Positions 27,231 through 36,966 of a stretch of 64,000 nt of DNA are shown piece after piece; within the stretch, counting starts at the first letter, position 1, and each line of letters opens with the position of its first letter. The notes under the pieces were generated by a model. It was not told the DNA's origin, made no database searches, and saw only the letters and a program-made list of their open reading frames with translations. The stretch comes from JAJCYL01 sp965206015 (GTDB taxonomy: Bacteria > Bacteroidota > Bacteroidia > Cytophagales > Cyclobacteriaceae): assembly GCA_965206015.1 (NCBI GenBank), contig CBDBIW010000016.1:248001-312000 (forward strand). Reading direction: 5' to 3'. The position numbers and the translations under genes are program-made.

Positions 27231-27659
27231 CTATGGCTTATTTGTAATAAGGGGTACTTGTGTGGCCAATAACGAAATTGATGAACTTTTTCCCATATCG
27301 ATCAACAGCAATCCAAATCCAGCAATAGTTTTTTTGTTTCCAATGTAGCTGTGCATCTGGTCAAGCTCTACGAAATCCACTTCGGAACCGCTATTGGACA
27401 AGGACTGCACTTCTTGGCCAAAACCCCTTATCCAGTTTAACACAGATACATTGCTCACGTTGAGTATTCTACCGATTGACCGAAAACCCAACCCTTCAAG
27501 ATATAATTGCAGGGCGTATTTTTTCAACTCTTTTGGTTTGGCCGTAGATTTTTGTTGTACCGTATAGTGGTAGCCGCATTTTTTACACTTATACCTTTGT
27601 TTTCCTTTTATCTTGCCGGATTTAATGACAGCACTGTTTGAACACTTAGGACAATTCAT
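27231..27659 (-). pseudogene. IS1-type transposase, frameshifted and truncated
   Basis: Single-ORF IS1-like transposase. The N-terminal zinc ribbon (MNCPKCSNSAVIKSGKIKGK, then CKKCGYHY) is followed by a helix-turn-helix (FRSIGRILNVSNVSVLNWIR) and the first catalytic region (VDFVELDQMHSYIGNKK). At the A-run after GNKK the frame shifts; the other frame reads NYCWIWIAVDRYGKKFINFV and GHTSTPYYK, then ends. The last third with the final catalytic residue is missing. The element end appears to have cut the 5' part of the SUMF1-like gene that begins at about 27717. Confidence 0.75.
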
Positions 27660-27716
27660 GGCTTTTTTCTGTAAAAATAAGAAAACTATATATAATTAGC
27701 AATACCGAAAGGATTT

Positions 27717-29279
27717 GCCGTAAAGATGGTCTATGTTCCTACAGGCAACTTCTTTCTTGGTTCTGGAGGAACAGAACAGGGAGAGTTTGAGGATGGCACT
27801 TCTGGAGTACCTTTTCAGGTGACAAGTAATGGATCTTTGACATTGGGAGGAGGTGCACAGCCGGATCAATGGAAAATTATGATGCAGCAGGGCAAAGCGG
27901 TGGAGCGGATGATTTCGATGTCTATACGGGGTTGATCTTGATAATAACACTTGCAATGAAGGTGGCAACTGATGGCTTGAATATTGCCTTAGGACGTATT
28001 TCATGGCCTGGTGTAGCGGGATACCTCGACTGGCTGGTCTTGGACCTATGTCAGAAACAGAATTGGAAAAATTGGTTCGAAGTGATCAATTGCCTGTCCC
28101 GAACGAATATGCCTGGGGACAGCCTCTATACATGCTGCTGCCTATACCTTGTCTAATAGCGGTAATGAAAGTGAAGTTCCCAGTAATCCTGGTTCAAGTA
28201 CTACAAGCTGGAAACGCCATTTATAGTACCACTTTTGCAACCGGGCCGGCCAGGGTAGGGCTTTTTGCAACAGGAAGTTCTGGTAGAGTAGTGCCAGGAG
28301 CCAGTTATTATGGAGCAATGGAAATGACTGGCAATCTTTGGGAAGATGCCATAAGCGTCAGAAGTGCTGCAGGCAGATCATTTACAGGATTTCATGGAGA
28401 TGGTTCATTAAACTCCACCGGCTATGCAGATGTTGATTTTTGGCCCGGAATAAATGGCTCAACAGTTTTTCTTAATGACGATTCTGAAACCTATGAAGTA
28501 TTGGTTACAGCGGGGGTAGTTGACAATTATATTTGGACAGGCCCTTCTGACAGCTCATTGGTGGCTGACCAAATTGACGGATTTGCGAAGTTTCTGTTTG
28601 GGGCAACTCCAAGAAATGTGTCCGTTGAAGTTACTAACACCTGTTGATCGATTATTCAGAACCCGGCGGTAACTAATTCAGCCACCACCTATTACGCCGG
28701 AGGCAACAATGACGGAGTTGACCAAGAGGCTTCATGCAATACAGGTCTCAACGGTACAGGTGCGGGCCTTACCCTCGGGGCTATTGCAGGTTCCTCCCAG
28801 TTCTGCAATGATGACTCTGAGACCTACTTCGTCCCTATTGCACCAGGTACCGGCTGATACTGAAAAGTGGCAGCGTATAGAGTCCATAAATGGTGCAGGA
28901 AATGGCAATCAAGTCATTCAATATAAAAGCCTATGTTAATAGTCCTCTTCTCGGAATTTCATTCCATAGGCCAGAACAAACCGACTTCGACGGGGAAGTA
29001 AGTTATTCAGTGGTTGTGTCGGTCGAAAGAGGCGAGTTGTTTAATAAAATCAATACCTATCCCAATCCTGCAAACAATTACATGATTATTGACTTAAAAA
29101 CCAGTTCAGAAGATGTTAAAATATTTATTTATAATGGCCATGGTCAACAACTCGGTCTTCCAATGCAATATGAGGAAAAGAGGGTCTTGAGTACTACATA
29201 ACTTAGTCCAGGCATTTACTACATAAATATTCTGCAGGAAGATCAACTGGAAAGCTGGAAAGTCAGTATAGAGAAATGA
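27717..29279 (+). pseudogene. SUMF1/FGE-like, T9SS-sorted exported protein, multiply broken
   Basis: Remnant of a large secreted protein. It opens inside a formylglycine-generating-enzyme-like (SUMF1) domain (MVYVPTGNFFLGSGGTEQGE), with the N-terminus lost at the IS1 element. After frame changes it continues with GASYYGAMEMTGNLWEDAIS and FTGFHGDGSLNSTGYADVDF. The C-terminus is a type IX secretion sorting domain: NTYPNPANNYMIIDLKTSSE, then an in-frame TAA, then LSPGIYYINILQEDQLESWK and VSIEK at the stop, 29279. At least three frameshifts and one nonsense codon are present. It converges with the FtsX gene, the stops being adjacent. Confidence 0.65.
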
Positions 29280-31057
29280 CTACTCGTATCTTAAGGTATC
29301 CACTGGATTCGTTTTTGCAGCCAGGTATGATCGGTAGCTTATGGTAATTAAAGCCATTGCGAGCGACGCACCCAAAGCAACCGCGAACATCCACATGCCA
29401 ATGTCAATTCTGCATGCAAAAGCCCGTAGCCAAATATCCATACAGTAATATCCCAATGGAGCCTGCCATCACAAATGCTACCAGCACCAGCCTAACAAAT
29501 TGGCTACCAAAAAGCTGAATGATACTTCCGGTACCCGCACCTAAAGTTTTACGAATACCAACTTCCTTCATGCGATTGTTGGTCATAATGGATATCAAAC
29601 CATAAAGTCCAAGGCAACCAATAAAGATGGCAATCGCAGTTACTGCATTAAAGAGCTTTGCCGTCCGCTGCACATTTTCATAAAACAAGGCCAGTGAATC
29701 ATCCAAGAATTCATAGTCAAACCTTTCACTTGGTAATAATTCGTTTCAGGACGCTTCCAAACTGCTGAGGGTTTCTGCTATTTGGTCGGCCTTGGGCTTG
29801 ATCCAACTTCGCCATAATTTGCTCTCATCGGCGCAATAACCACCGGAATAATGTCTTCCTGCAATGAAACAGTATTAAAATCTTTAACTACTCCGACAAT
29901 GGTAGATGGACGTTCACGATGTGCCTCAACTTTATTACCAATAGCATCTGTCGGAGTTTGGTATCCCAACTCTAAAGCCATCTTTTGATTAATTAGTGCC
30001 TCTTCTGCGGTATCCATTCTGAAGTAGTTTCTACCAGCCAATAACTCTATTTGGTAGGTTTCCAGATAGTTTTCATCCCCCATTTTCATTTCAGCGAAAT
30101 AGCGATCATTGGGGTACCCCCACCCGGGAAGGTATATCCAGTCATCCAGCGATTGGGAGAAGAGGGCGGAGCCGTTTGTAGTGTTAAGTTCTCAACTGAT
30201 GTGACTTTAGACCCTTCATTGACCAAAGCATCTGCTTGGAAAAATCCCTCTGGTAATTGGACCATGAGAACAGGCTTCTTATTGAAACCGAGGTTTTGCT
30301 GCTGAAATAATCCATTTGAGTAGTGACCACCATGGTTCCAATAGTCAATGCCTGGCTACTGGCGAACTGAAAGATCACTAATATTCTACGAAGCCAGAGT
30401 CCACCTTTACGGTTTTCGGAAAGATTGCCTTTCAAAGTCGACAATGGATTAAAACCAGAAAGGACCCATCCGGGATAAAGACCTGATAGCAAAATCACCA
30501 CCGTAGCCAGTATCATGCTGAAAATGGCCACATTGGGATTGATAAAGTAAGAGGTATCCAATCTAAGTTTGAGCAGATCGGCCATGTTGGGCAGGAATAA
30601 ATAGGTGCTGATTACCCCAAAGAATAAGGCCATCACTACCAAGAATGTCGTTTCGGTCAACATTTGCACAATGATGGCCCGCTTGCTACTGCCCATTACT
30701 TTTCTAATTCCTATTTCCTTAGTTCGCTTGATAGACTGTGCGGCCGTCAGGTTAATAAAATTAATACAAGCCGTAATCAAGAGTGCCAGTCCAGCCAAAG
30801 AGATTGACCAAATCGTTTCTTTAGATACGGTTCTTTCATTATAGTTACCAAAACGACCGTCATAATGAACTGTACTAAATGGCTGGAGGTGCAATTCAAT
30901 GCGAGAAGTATATTGTTCACTGGTATTCCTGTTTAACAACAATGAATATCAATATGGAAGAAGCAATGCCTAATGAAAGACCAAGGACATTGATTAAAAC
31001 GAATACCTTGTTTTTGGTGAAATTTCTAAGGGCAGATTTGTAATAGCACTTGAACAT
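29280..31057 (-). pseudogene. FtsX/MacB-type ABC transporter permease, multiply broken
   Basis: Relic of a MacB-like permease with two periplasmic MacB_PCD domains. Pieces in order are N-terminal helix 1 (SALRNFTKNKVFVLINVLGL, start at 31057), then a deletion of most of the first periplasmic domain, then 30942-30184 (LINLTAAQSIKRTKEIGIRK), 30089-29778 (LAGRNYFRMDTAEEALINQK) and 29706-29404 (IMTNNRMKEVGIRKTLGAGT). The final helix ends YLAAKTNPVDTLRYE at 29280. Frames change between pieces. Intact relatives are about 800 residues long and work with an ATPase that is not present here. Confidence 0.7.
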
Positions 31058-31292
31058 TGGCCAGAGGTTTAGTGTTGTTGCCGGCCAAAGTAGTTTAAGT
31101 AATCACTCAAAGGTGTTAATGGGCGTTTAAAAGAGGTTAAAGGATTCGTCTCCGATTCACTCAAACCTGCAAAGGTTTGTATCATCAATTGGTGGAACAC
31201 TTGAAGGTTTTGTGATTAAATTAAATCTTTATTTACACTCCTTGGGAGAAATCAAATAAACAGTAGATTTGCACTCCGAATTTTAGACCAAC

Positions 31293-31377
31293 AGAGGAGT
31301 GGCAGAGTGGTCGAATGCGGCGGTCTTGAAAACCGTTGTACCGTGAGGTACCGGGGGTTCGAATCCCTCCTCCTCTG
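31293..31377 (+). tRNA. tRNA-Ser (anticodon TGA)
   Basis: Complete class II tRNA of 85 nt. The seven-base acceptor stem AGAGGAG (31293-31299) pairs with CTCCTCT (31370-31376) and the discriminator is G. The anticodon loop CTTGAAA gives anticodon TGA. A long variable arm typical of serine is present (TTGTACCGTGAGGTACC region), with T-loop TTCGAAT. CCA is not encoded. The neighbouring DNA is full of gene remnants, and tRNA-Ser genes are common integration sites, but no integrase was found. Confidence 0.96.
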
Positions 31378-31505
31378 CTCAAATAGCACTATGTATGGGC
31401 TTTTTTGTTGTTTAGATGGGGTACCACATGGGGTGTTTCAGAGACAAAGCCAATGCTATTTAAAGCCATTTTTAGCCCCCACCAAAGCATACTTGAGTAA
31501 ATCCA

Positions 31506-31554
31506 ATATCATTAGTTAAAACCAGTTCTCTGAACTGGTTTTAACTAATGATAT
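31506..31554. repeat. perfect long hairpin (23-bp arms, 3-base loop)
   Basis: Positions 31506-31528 and 31532-31554 are perfect inverted complements around TCT; each arm begins or ends with the ATATCATTAG / CTAATGATAT sequence. There is no T-run after it, so it is not a standard terminator. It lies 129 bp beyond the tRNA-Ser and directly before the IS630 remnant, so it may be two abutting IS ends or the footprint of a lost element. Confidence 0.85.
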
Positions 31555-31599
31555 GAGTGGATTGTTTTTTCTGTTTGAGCAAGCAACCATGCCGATACA

Positions 31600-32075
31600 A
31601 TAAAGGTTATGTGAATTGCTATTTCAATCAAAATACCCTTTTCTTTGTGAATGTTGTTCATCCACAACACAATGCCTATGCATCAAAAGTGTGGTGTAAA
31701 AGAGGTGTTTTGAAGGGCATCAAAACCAACACGGGCAGAAAAAGGATTAATTTGAATGGGGCCTGCGACCCTTACAACCAAGAAGTGGTGATACAATAAA
31801 GGCCCAATCAACACTTGAACTGGTCAAGATAATCCTGGAAAAATACCCCGATTTGACGAAAATACATTTGTTCTCTGATAATGCCCGTTATTGCAAATGC
31901 AAGCTGCTAACTGCGTTCTTGGAAAACCATCAGGATAACGTGGCATTTTTTACTGCCCTATAGCCCAAACCCGAACTTGACAGAAAGGCTTTGGAAGTAT
32001 TTGAGAAGCCAGGCGGTCAATACGCAGTATGATGAGAAATTCGATGATTTCAAAAAGCGGTTTTCAACCAAATAG
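31600..32075 (+). pseudogene. IS630-type transposase, C-terminal remnant
   Basis: DDE transposase fragment of the IS630 group. Pieces: FFVNVVHPQHNAYASKVWCK with GIKTNTGRKRINLNGA, then after an in-frame stop STLELVKIILEKYPDLTKIH and LFSDNARYCKCKLL (second catalytic Asp), then after a frameshift SPNPNLTERLWKYLRSQAV (final Glu). It ends in FDDFKKRFSTK near 32075. The N-terminal DNA-binding domain is missing. Confidence 0.7.
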
Positions 32076-32159
32076 AAAAGTTTGAAGGTGAAAAAGAAGG
32101 CTTTGCACAATTTATTGGTACTGAATTTCACCTCATAAAAAAAGAACATTTTCATTTCT

Positions 32160-32252
32160 CATGAGTATATTAAGACACTTTCAGAGTTTAATAAAGAAGG
32201 ATTGATTGAAATTAGCGGCAAAGACATTGTCGATGGAGAAAAATTAAAATAG
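32160..32252 (+). pseudogene. Crp/Fnr-type regulator, C-terminal remnant
   Basis: About 30 codons ending at TAG 32252: EYIKTLSEFNKEGLIEISGK, then DIVDGEKLK. This matches the recognition helix and the C-terminal wing of Crp/Fnr-type helix-turn-helix domains (TLSxxxKEGLIEIxGKxI). Upstream DNA down to the IS630 fragment has no continuous sensor domain. Short, so identification is tentative. Confidence 0.4.
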
Positions 32253-32314
32253 GAGTCGGCTAGATATTTGAGACCCTTTTGAGCACGTCTGTCACTTGTG
32301 TCCTCGAAAACCTG

Positions 32315-33193
32315 TCAGCACTCCACCAACTCACAATGCTCCTCTTCGTTTTCGAATTCGATAGTAATGTGCTCAATGGACTCGTCTTTAATAAGTGCCC
32401 TTGCTTTTTGCTTGATCTCCGCTAGATGAGACAAAGGATAGTCCCGGTTCAAGACCAGGTGTATAGTCAACACATTGTATTCGCCATCCATGGCCCAGGA
32501 ATGGCAGTCGTGAATATCGATGACCTCCTTGAGGTCTTTGAGTCGTTCTTTTAACTGCTCAATACTCAATCCTTTTGGGATGCCCTGCAAAATGATGGTA
32601 AGACTCTGTTTCAGGTTTTTGTAAACATTAATCAGAATATAAGCTGAAATCAAGACAGACAACAGGGGGTCAATAAAGGGTGCATCAAAATATATCATCA
32701 CAATACTGCCAAGCAAAACAGCGACCCAACCGAGTACATCTTCCAGTAAGTGGAGGGAAACTACTTTTTCGTTGAGTGAAGTTCCCTTTTTGAGCTTTAG
32801 TACTGCTGCGCCATTCACTACAATGCCCAGTAAAGCCAGGTACATCATGCCTTCTGCATTGGCATTACCAGGATTGAATAATTGAGGAATAGCCTTGGAC
32901 AGAATAAAAATGGAGCCTACTACCAAAACGCTGGAGTTAATCGCTGCCCCTAATAAAGAGAAGCGTCTATAGCCATAGGAAAATGTATTGTCCCTCCCCT
33001 TTTTTGAAAGCCTTTGAAAATACCAAGAGAGACCCAGGCTTAGGCTATCACCCAAATCATGGAGAGCATCTGAAAGGATGGCCAGGCTATTGGTGTAAAT
33101 GCCCCCAATGATCTCAATGATGGTAAAACCAAGATTAAGAAAGAAAGCTACTTTGATATTGTCATCACCGTGGTGATGATGGTCAGGACTCAT
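32315..33193 (-). CDS. cation diffusion facilitator (CDF) family metal transporter
   Basis: Intact 292-residue CDF protein, probably a Zn2+/H+ antiporter exporting metal from the cytoplasm. His-rich N-terminus (MSPDHHHHGDD), six helices, and metal-site residues in helix 2 (LAILSDALHDLGDSLSLGLS, HxxxD type) and helix 5 (VSLHLLEDVLGWVAVLLG). The cytoplasmic domain runs from about residue 205, with IDIHDCHSWAMDGEYNVLTI and a Cys/His-bearing tail (EEEHCELVEC). One of the few intact genes in this zone. An iron-sulfur CDGSH remnant lies immediately upstream in the same orientation. Confidence 0.93.
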   Translation of the reverse strand: MSPDHHHHGDDNIKVAFFLNLGFTIIEIIGGIYTNSLAILSDALHDLGDSLSLGLSWYFQRLSKKGRDNTFSYGYRRFSLLGAAINSSVLVVGSIFILSKAIPQLFNPGNANAEGMMYLALLGIVVNGAAVLKLKKGTSLNEKVVSLHLLEDVLGWVAVLLGSIVMIYFDAPFIDPLLSVLISAYILINVYKNLKQSLTIILQGIPKGLSIEQLKERLKDLKEVIDIHDCHSWAMDGEYNVLTIHLVLNRDYPLSHLAEIKQKARALIKDESIEHITIEFENEEEHCELVEC

Positions 33194-33251
33194 AGAACTA
33201 AGTTAACCAAAATTTTAGATAGAGGTTACGCCCATTCAACCATATTATTTA

Positions 33252-33415
33252 TTAAAGCGATTTATGCGCCCGTCGCAAAATCCGAGGTTGGCGGTATGCC
33301 TGCATTGGCACATGTAGGCGGTTGTAGACTCCTCCGCTTGAAAAAACAACCGGTGAAAATTCAGATTCTTTATGGGAACCATCACAATAAGGTTGGTTGG
33401 CAGATTCGCCTGTTG
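33252..33415 (-). pseudogene. CDGSH iron-sulfur domain protein remnant
   Basis: Two degenerate CDGSH-type motifs on the minus strand. The first, GESANQPYCDGSHKESEFSP, is followed in another frame by YMCQCRHTANLGFCDG. One missing G would then give a normal ending AHKSL at the TAA, 33252. Such proteins bind a 2Fe-2S cluster with three Cys and one His. Frameshifts and an upstream stop show that the gene is dead. The remaining 33416-33636 is AT-rich; a TATATCCA/TGGATATA inverted pair lies near 33471-33505 and no gene is seen. Confidence 0.5.
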
Positions 33416-33636
33416 ATTAAGAGAGGAGAGAATAACCTTTCAACCAACTATATTAAAGATACGAAAAATATATCCATATACCAGTATATTATATTTTGGA
33501 TATAACTTTAAATTATATCTATTTTTTGACTGGATTGACAAAAAGTATAACTGATTAAAGGTAGACCTCAACCGGTAAATTATTCTTCTGAAGAATTTCA
33601 GAAACTCTCAAGAGAAGAAAGAGTTTTAAGCGGAAG

Positions 33637-33939
33637 ATGTCAACTCTTAAAAAAAATGAAAAATTATTAGAAGTATGTCTCCCGGAATTTCAATTGAATT
33701 ATTGGGAAAAAGAATATGAAGAATTTAAAAAAATCGTAATAAATTATATGCCAAACCATAACGAAATATCTTCCTTCATCTGGAAGGTCTGTGATGATGT
33801 CCTGAGAGGTCTTTTCAACCAACATGAATACGGTGATGTAATTCTTTCTTTTGTAATCTTCAGAAGATTGGATTGTGTTCTTGAAGGAAAGAAAATTGCT
33901 ATAATTGATGTTTACAAAGAAGTACAAAAACAAGTTTGA
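33637..33939 (+). pseudogene. HsdM (type I restriction-modification methyltransferase), N-terminal fragment
   Basis: A 100-residue frame whose second half is the conserved N-terminal domain of HsdM: ISSFIWKVCDDVLRGLFNQH followed by EYGDVILSFVIFRRLDCVLE. Full HsdM is about 500-800 residues and carries the N-6 adenine methylase motifs NPPF/NPPY, none of which is present. The frame stops at 33939, and a degraded IS256 copy starts about 30 bp later, suggesting the rest of the restriction locus was deleted or replaced. Residues 1-40 (MSTLKKNEKLLEVCLPEFQL) are not typical of HsdM. Confidence 0.6.
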
Positions 33940-33971
33940 TGATACATCGAGCATCATTCATTCTAAACTTA

Positions 33972-34265
33972 ATGGACGGTCAACCCCGGTTTTGCAATGG
34001 ATCCGTCCATTTTTTCCCAATGTTTCTGGTCGCCAAATAGACCAGTTTTAATAGCACCACATCTGAGGTGAAGGTTCCTTTGGTTTTTGCGACCTTCCGA
34101 ATTTGCCGATGATAACCTTCTACCGCATTGGTGGCGTAAATCAGCTTGCGTATTGGAGGTGTGTACTGAAAACAGGTGGTCAGTTTCGCCAGGATTGGGT
34201 CACGATCGGATACTTACTCCCCCATTTTCCGGCCAGTTTCTCTAGTGCCATCTCTGCCATTTCTC
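33972..34265 (-). mobile_element. IS256-family remnant, copy 3
   Basis: About 290 bp matching the 3' part of the IS256 transposase of copies 1 and 2 (compare 9310-9610 and 50405-50700), with several differences and small deletions; for example TCTCCCGGTTGTTTCG is reduced to TCGCC. No terminal repeats are retained. It is clearly older than the other two copies and sits between the HsdM fragment and the NlpC/P60 gene. Confidence 0.8.
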
Positions 34266-34357
34266 TGGTGAGTTTTATACCATGGGAAAACCAATCGGTT
34301 TCATCGGCAAATCTGTTGGAAGAAGTGACATTAAATATTAATCGAGCTCATTCCATA

Positions 34358-34846
34358 TCATTTGATTTCTGGCCTGACTGCTTTAATCAAAATATTCTGA
34401 TAGTAGTTTGACTTTAGATTGACTTCAATCACTCCTTTACCAGAAGAAGCATGAATAAATCTGACATCTTCTTTGCGCCGCACATTAGTTACCAGACCAA
34501 CATGAGTGATCTTCCTTTTCTTCTTGCCAGCTGCAAAAAAGACGAGATCACCTTCTTTGACATTTTGCAGATTTACGTTCTTACCTATTTTGCTTTGCTC
34601 AATGGAAGTGCGGGGGATTTCCATGTTTATTGACTGAAATGATTTCAGCAACAATCCTGAACAGTCCATACCTGCTCTATTGGTCCCTCCCCATTGGTAG
34701 GGAACACCAGAATAACTCCTTGCCGTCTTAATTACAGTGTTTATTTTCTTCTCTTTTACTGCTAATTTCTTGGAGGCACCACAACCAAGTACTAAACCAC
34801 AAATAATTAAGATAAGAAAGGTTTGTAAGGAAGCGGATTTAGTCAT
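34358..34846 (-). CDS. NlpC/P60 family lipoprotein peptidase
   Basis: 162 residues. Lipoprotein signal with lipobox LVLGCGAS, then one NlpC/P60 domain. Catalytic Cys in AGMDCSGLLLKSFQSI, His in KKRKITHVGLVTNV and a third polar His in VRFIHASSGKGVIEV. Members cleave D-gamma-glutamyl-diaminopimelate bonds in peptidoglycan stem peptides at the cell envelope. The start at 34846 gives a normal signal. It is complete and in the usual size range of single-domain members. Confidence 0.92.
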   Translation of the reverse strand: MTKSASLQTFLILIICGLVLGCGASKKLAVKEKKINTVIKTARSYSGVPYQWGGTNRAGMDCSGLLLKSFQSINMEIPRTSIEQSKIGKNVNLQNVKEGDLVFFAAGKKKRKITHVGLVTNVRRKEDVRFIHASSGKGVIEVNLKSNYYQNILIKAVRPEIK

Positions 34847-34983
34847 TTTGAGATTATTAGAACCAAGATATAAGAACCAGGGCTAAGTGGCTCGTATTAT
34901 TGCCGATTAGCATCAAAAGTTACTAAGTCACAAAACTTGTTAATGCCTTAAATTGAAGCCTCAAAGGAGGGCTACGAAATGGT

Positions 34984-35515
34984 GTGATCTCTGGGCTTTT
35001 GCCTCTATGGAAAATTCTATCGAAATCGAAATCTGGTAAAATTGGTAATTTGATTTGTCAATTGGCGCGTTTTGCTCAGGGGAAGTCACTCCCAACTCAA
35101 GAAAGGTAATGGTTCTGGGCCTCTTTCAATTCAAAATCAAATGTACTCAAGTTCCTATCTCAAAACAGCTTGTCAAATATCAATCATCAGCAATACGAAG
35201 AGCACAAGGAGTTTTTTCTACAAAACCTTGACAGTAAATCAGATCTTAATGATTTTTTCTTCCAGCCAGCTTGTACAAAAGACCAAAGAAAGGTTTTGAA
35301 GTGCCACTGGTTAAGTAGTTCAGAAACGCATTGAAAGGAGAATTAGACAACCATCTCTTTAATCAATCCTTAAATAGAAAATCAGGGAATCTTCGATTGG
35401 CAGTCCGTGAAAGGACTGAGGGATCAAATTCACTCCAATAACACCGGTGATTCACATGCGAAGATCTGGGCACTTTATGTCTTTCAGCGTTGGTCGAAGA
35501 ACAATATGGGTTGAG
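34984..35515 (+). pseudogene. asparagine synthetase (AsnB-type), C-terminal domain remnant
   Basis: One frame from about 34984 reads LWKILSKSKSGKIGNLICQL, then SLPTQER, an in-frame TAA where Tyr is expected, then WFWASFNSKSNVLKFLSQNS and HQQYEEHKEFFLQNLDSKSD. After a deletion another frame has LPASLYKRPKKGFEVPLVK, TAG (expected Trp), then FRNALKGELDNHLFNQSLNR. A third frame gives GIFDWQSVKGLRDQI and SHAKIWALYVFQRWSK up to TGA 35515. KKGFEVPL and the H..IW..Y.FQ.W tail are hallmarks of glutamine-hydrolysing asparagine synthetases. The glutaminase half and the ATP-binding core are gone. Confidence 0.65.
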
Positions 35516-35634
35516 TGATTACTTATTGGGTGACCTTATCCGGCACATTGGAGTGTTTATTGCAATTTTATCTTTCTTTGTACAATGAAACTCACCAGTT
35601 TTAGTTATTCAATTGGTGCGGATTGAATGGTGTT

Positions 35635-36015
35635 ATGTATAAATTACTTCTAAAATCCTTTTTGGCTTTAATTGTATGGGCCGTCTTAGTTGGGCTTCCG
35701 ATAGAGTCTATTGCTCAAAATTCTCGAGATGTTGAAGTCAGGAAATCACCTGCACAGGATCAAACTCAACAGAAGAAGCTATCAAAGAAACAGGCGAAAA
35801 AGAAGCTTGAGAAGTCTTATTCGACATATTTCAATGGCCTGGTAGGTGAATACGAAGATCGAATGGTTGCCAATGTCAAGAAACGAGATAATCTGGCAAA
35901 AGAGTACAGCAAACCTCAATATTCAGACCCTACCTATTTCGGGCATAAAAAAACGCCAAAAAAGAGGGCCAACGGCAAGAAAAAGAAATGTAAAGAGTGC
36001 CATATGTGGCATTAA
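35635..36015 (+). CDS. hypothetical exported basic protein
   Basis: 126 residues from ATG 35635 (an ATG at 35623 would add four). Signal peptide MYKLLLKSFLALIVWAVLVG with cleavage likely after SIAQ. The mature part is very rich in lysine (KKLSKKQAKKKLEKSYSTYF; KKTPKKRANGKKKKCKECHM). No enzyme motif. The C-terminal Cys pair and His (CKECHMWH) could bind metal or heme, but this is only a suggestion. I do not know the family; function unknown. Confidence 0.6.
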   Translation: MYKLLLKSFLALIVWAVLVGLPIESIAQNSRDVEVRKSPAQDQTQQKKLSKKQAKKKLEKSYSTYFNGLVGEYEDRMVANVKKRDNLAKEYSKPQYSDPTYFGHKKTPKKRANGKKKKCKECHMWH

Positions 36016-36090
36016 TTTCAATGATCTGATTTTTGGTCTCGAGTTAATGAAGTTAGCCTTTGTGAACTGGCATGACCTAACTCCAAACCA

Positions 36091-36486
36091 GTGAACTCGG
36101 TCAAGTCCTGCATCAAACATACCAATCTCAAACCGACAATTACAGGAAAAGATGTGGACCAACTTGTTGCGGAGGCCGTTGGTCATAATTTTATTGGAGT
36201 ATGTACCCCACTCTTTTGGGTGAAAAGAGCCAGTCGTCAAATAGCGAATGAGGACATTCGGTTAGTAACTGTTGCTGGTTTCCCTTTGGGATATCCAATG
36301 ACTGAGACCAAATTGGATGAAATCAAAATGGCAATAGCAAATGGAGCTAAAGAGCTGGACGTTGTTATGAGTATTTCAGCTTTTAAAGATGGGATGCCAT
36401 GGACAAAGATTGAATTGGCGCAGTGTTCCAGGCTAATTCGGGAGTATGACTGCATGCTCAAGGTAATTATTGGTGTAATCGATTAA
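36091..36486 (+). pseudogene. deoC: deoxyribose-phosphate aldolase (DeoC), C-terminally truncated
   Basis: First 131 residues of a class I DERA. The GTG start at 36091 gives CIKHTNLKPTITGKDVDQLV (usual IDHTLLKP), followed by FIGVCTPLFWVKRA, TVAGFPLGYPMTETKLDE and GAKELDVVMSISAFKDGM. The frame ends shortly after the strand MLKVIIGVID, while normal DERA continues another 90 residues. The Schiff-base lysine of the KTSTGF motif is missing, so aldolase activity is not expected. The acylphosphatase gene starts 13 bp after its stop. Confidence 0.75.
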
Positions 36487-36499
36487 ATTAAGGATAACA

Positions 36500-36769
36500 A
36501 TGATCTGCTATCAAATTATAGTAACGGGTAGAGTGCAGGGTGTTTTTTATCGAGCCAGTACTAAAAATAAGGCCCTGGAACTTGATGTGAAAGGTTGGGT
36601 TCGAAACGAATCAGATGGGTCGGTATTAATTGAAGTAGAAGGGTCAGACGACCAGATAGATGGTCTAATTGAATGGTGCAAAGAGGGTCCTCAATACTCC
36701 AAAGTTCAGGCAGTGACTAAAATGGAAGTTGATGTCAAGAATTACCAGAGTTTTGAAATAATATACTAG
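36500..36769 (+). CDS. acylphosphatase
   Basis: 89 residues, full length for the family. Catalytic Arg in the GRVQGVFYRASTKNKALEL loop and Asn in GWVRNESDGSVLIEVEG. Hydrolyses carboxyl-phosphate bonds such as acetyl phosphate or 1,3-bisphosphoglycerate in the cytoplasm. Follows the truncated deoC gene on the same strand and probably shares its transcription. Confidence 0.94.
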   Translation: MICYQIIVTGRVQGVFYRASTKNKALELDVKGWVRNESDGSVLIEVEGSDDQIDGLIEWCKEGPQYSKVQAVTKMEVDVKNYQSFEIIY

Positions 36770-36966
36770 GCTACTTCCTGATTTTCCACAATGCCCTTGT
36801 AATGGTAAATCTTCAAATCGAAATAATTAACCAGGAATGATCTCAAGCTACTTTGAATGTGTTATGGTCTAGTAGGTCTTGAGTGGAAAGTGGTTGATTC
36901 AAAGCCATCTCTTATAAATGGTTGATGATGACAGAAGTCTTCAATCCGGATAGTAAATGTCTGCTC

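Noticed and set aside
31293..31377. tRNA-Ser as attachment site of an integrated element
   Set aside because: No integrase gene and no repeated copy of the tRNA 3' end were found in the window.
33667..33957. A 96-codon minus-strand ORF
   Set aside because: It is the antisense shadow of the HsdM N-terminal domain, which has clear family motifs.
35072..35299. A 75-codon plus-strand ORF
   Set aside because: The same DNA encodes asparagine synthetase segments in other frames; the ORF is a by-product of the decay.
36770..36966. Possible coding remnant on the minus strand between acylphosphatase and the hypothetical gene
   Set aside because: A 28-codon stretch looks protein-like, but it has no recognisable motif and no start; not enough to support a feature.
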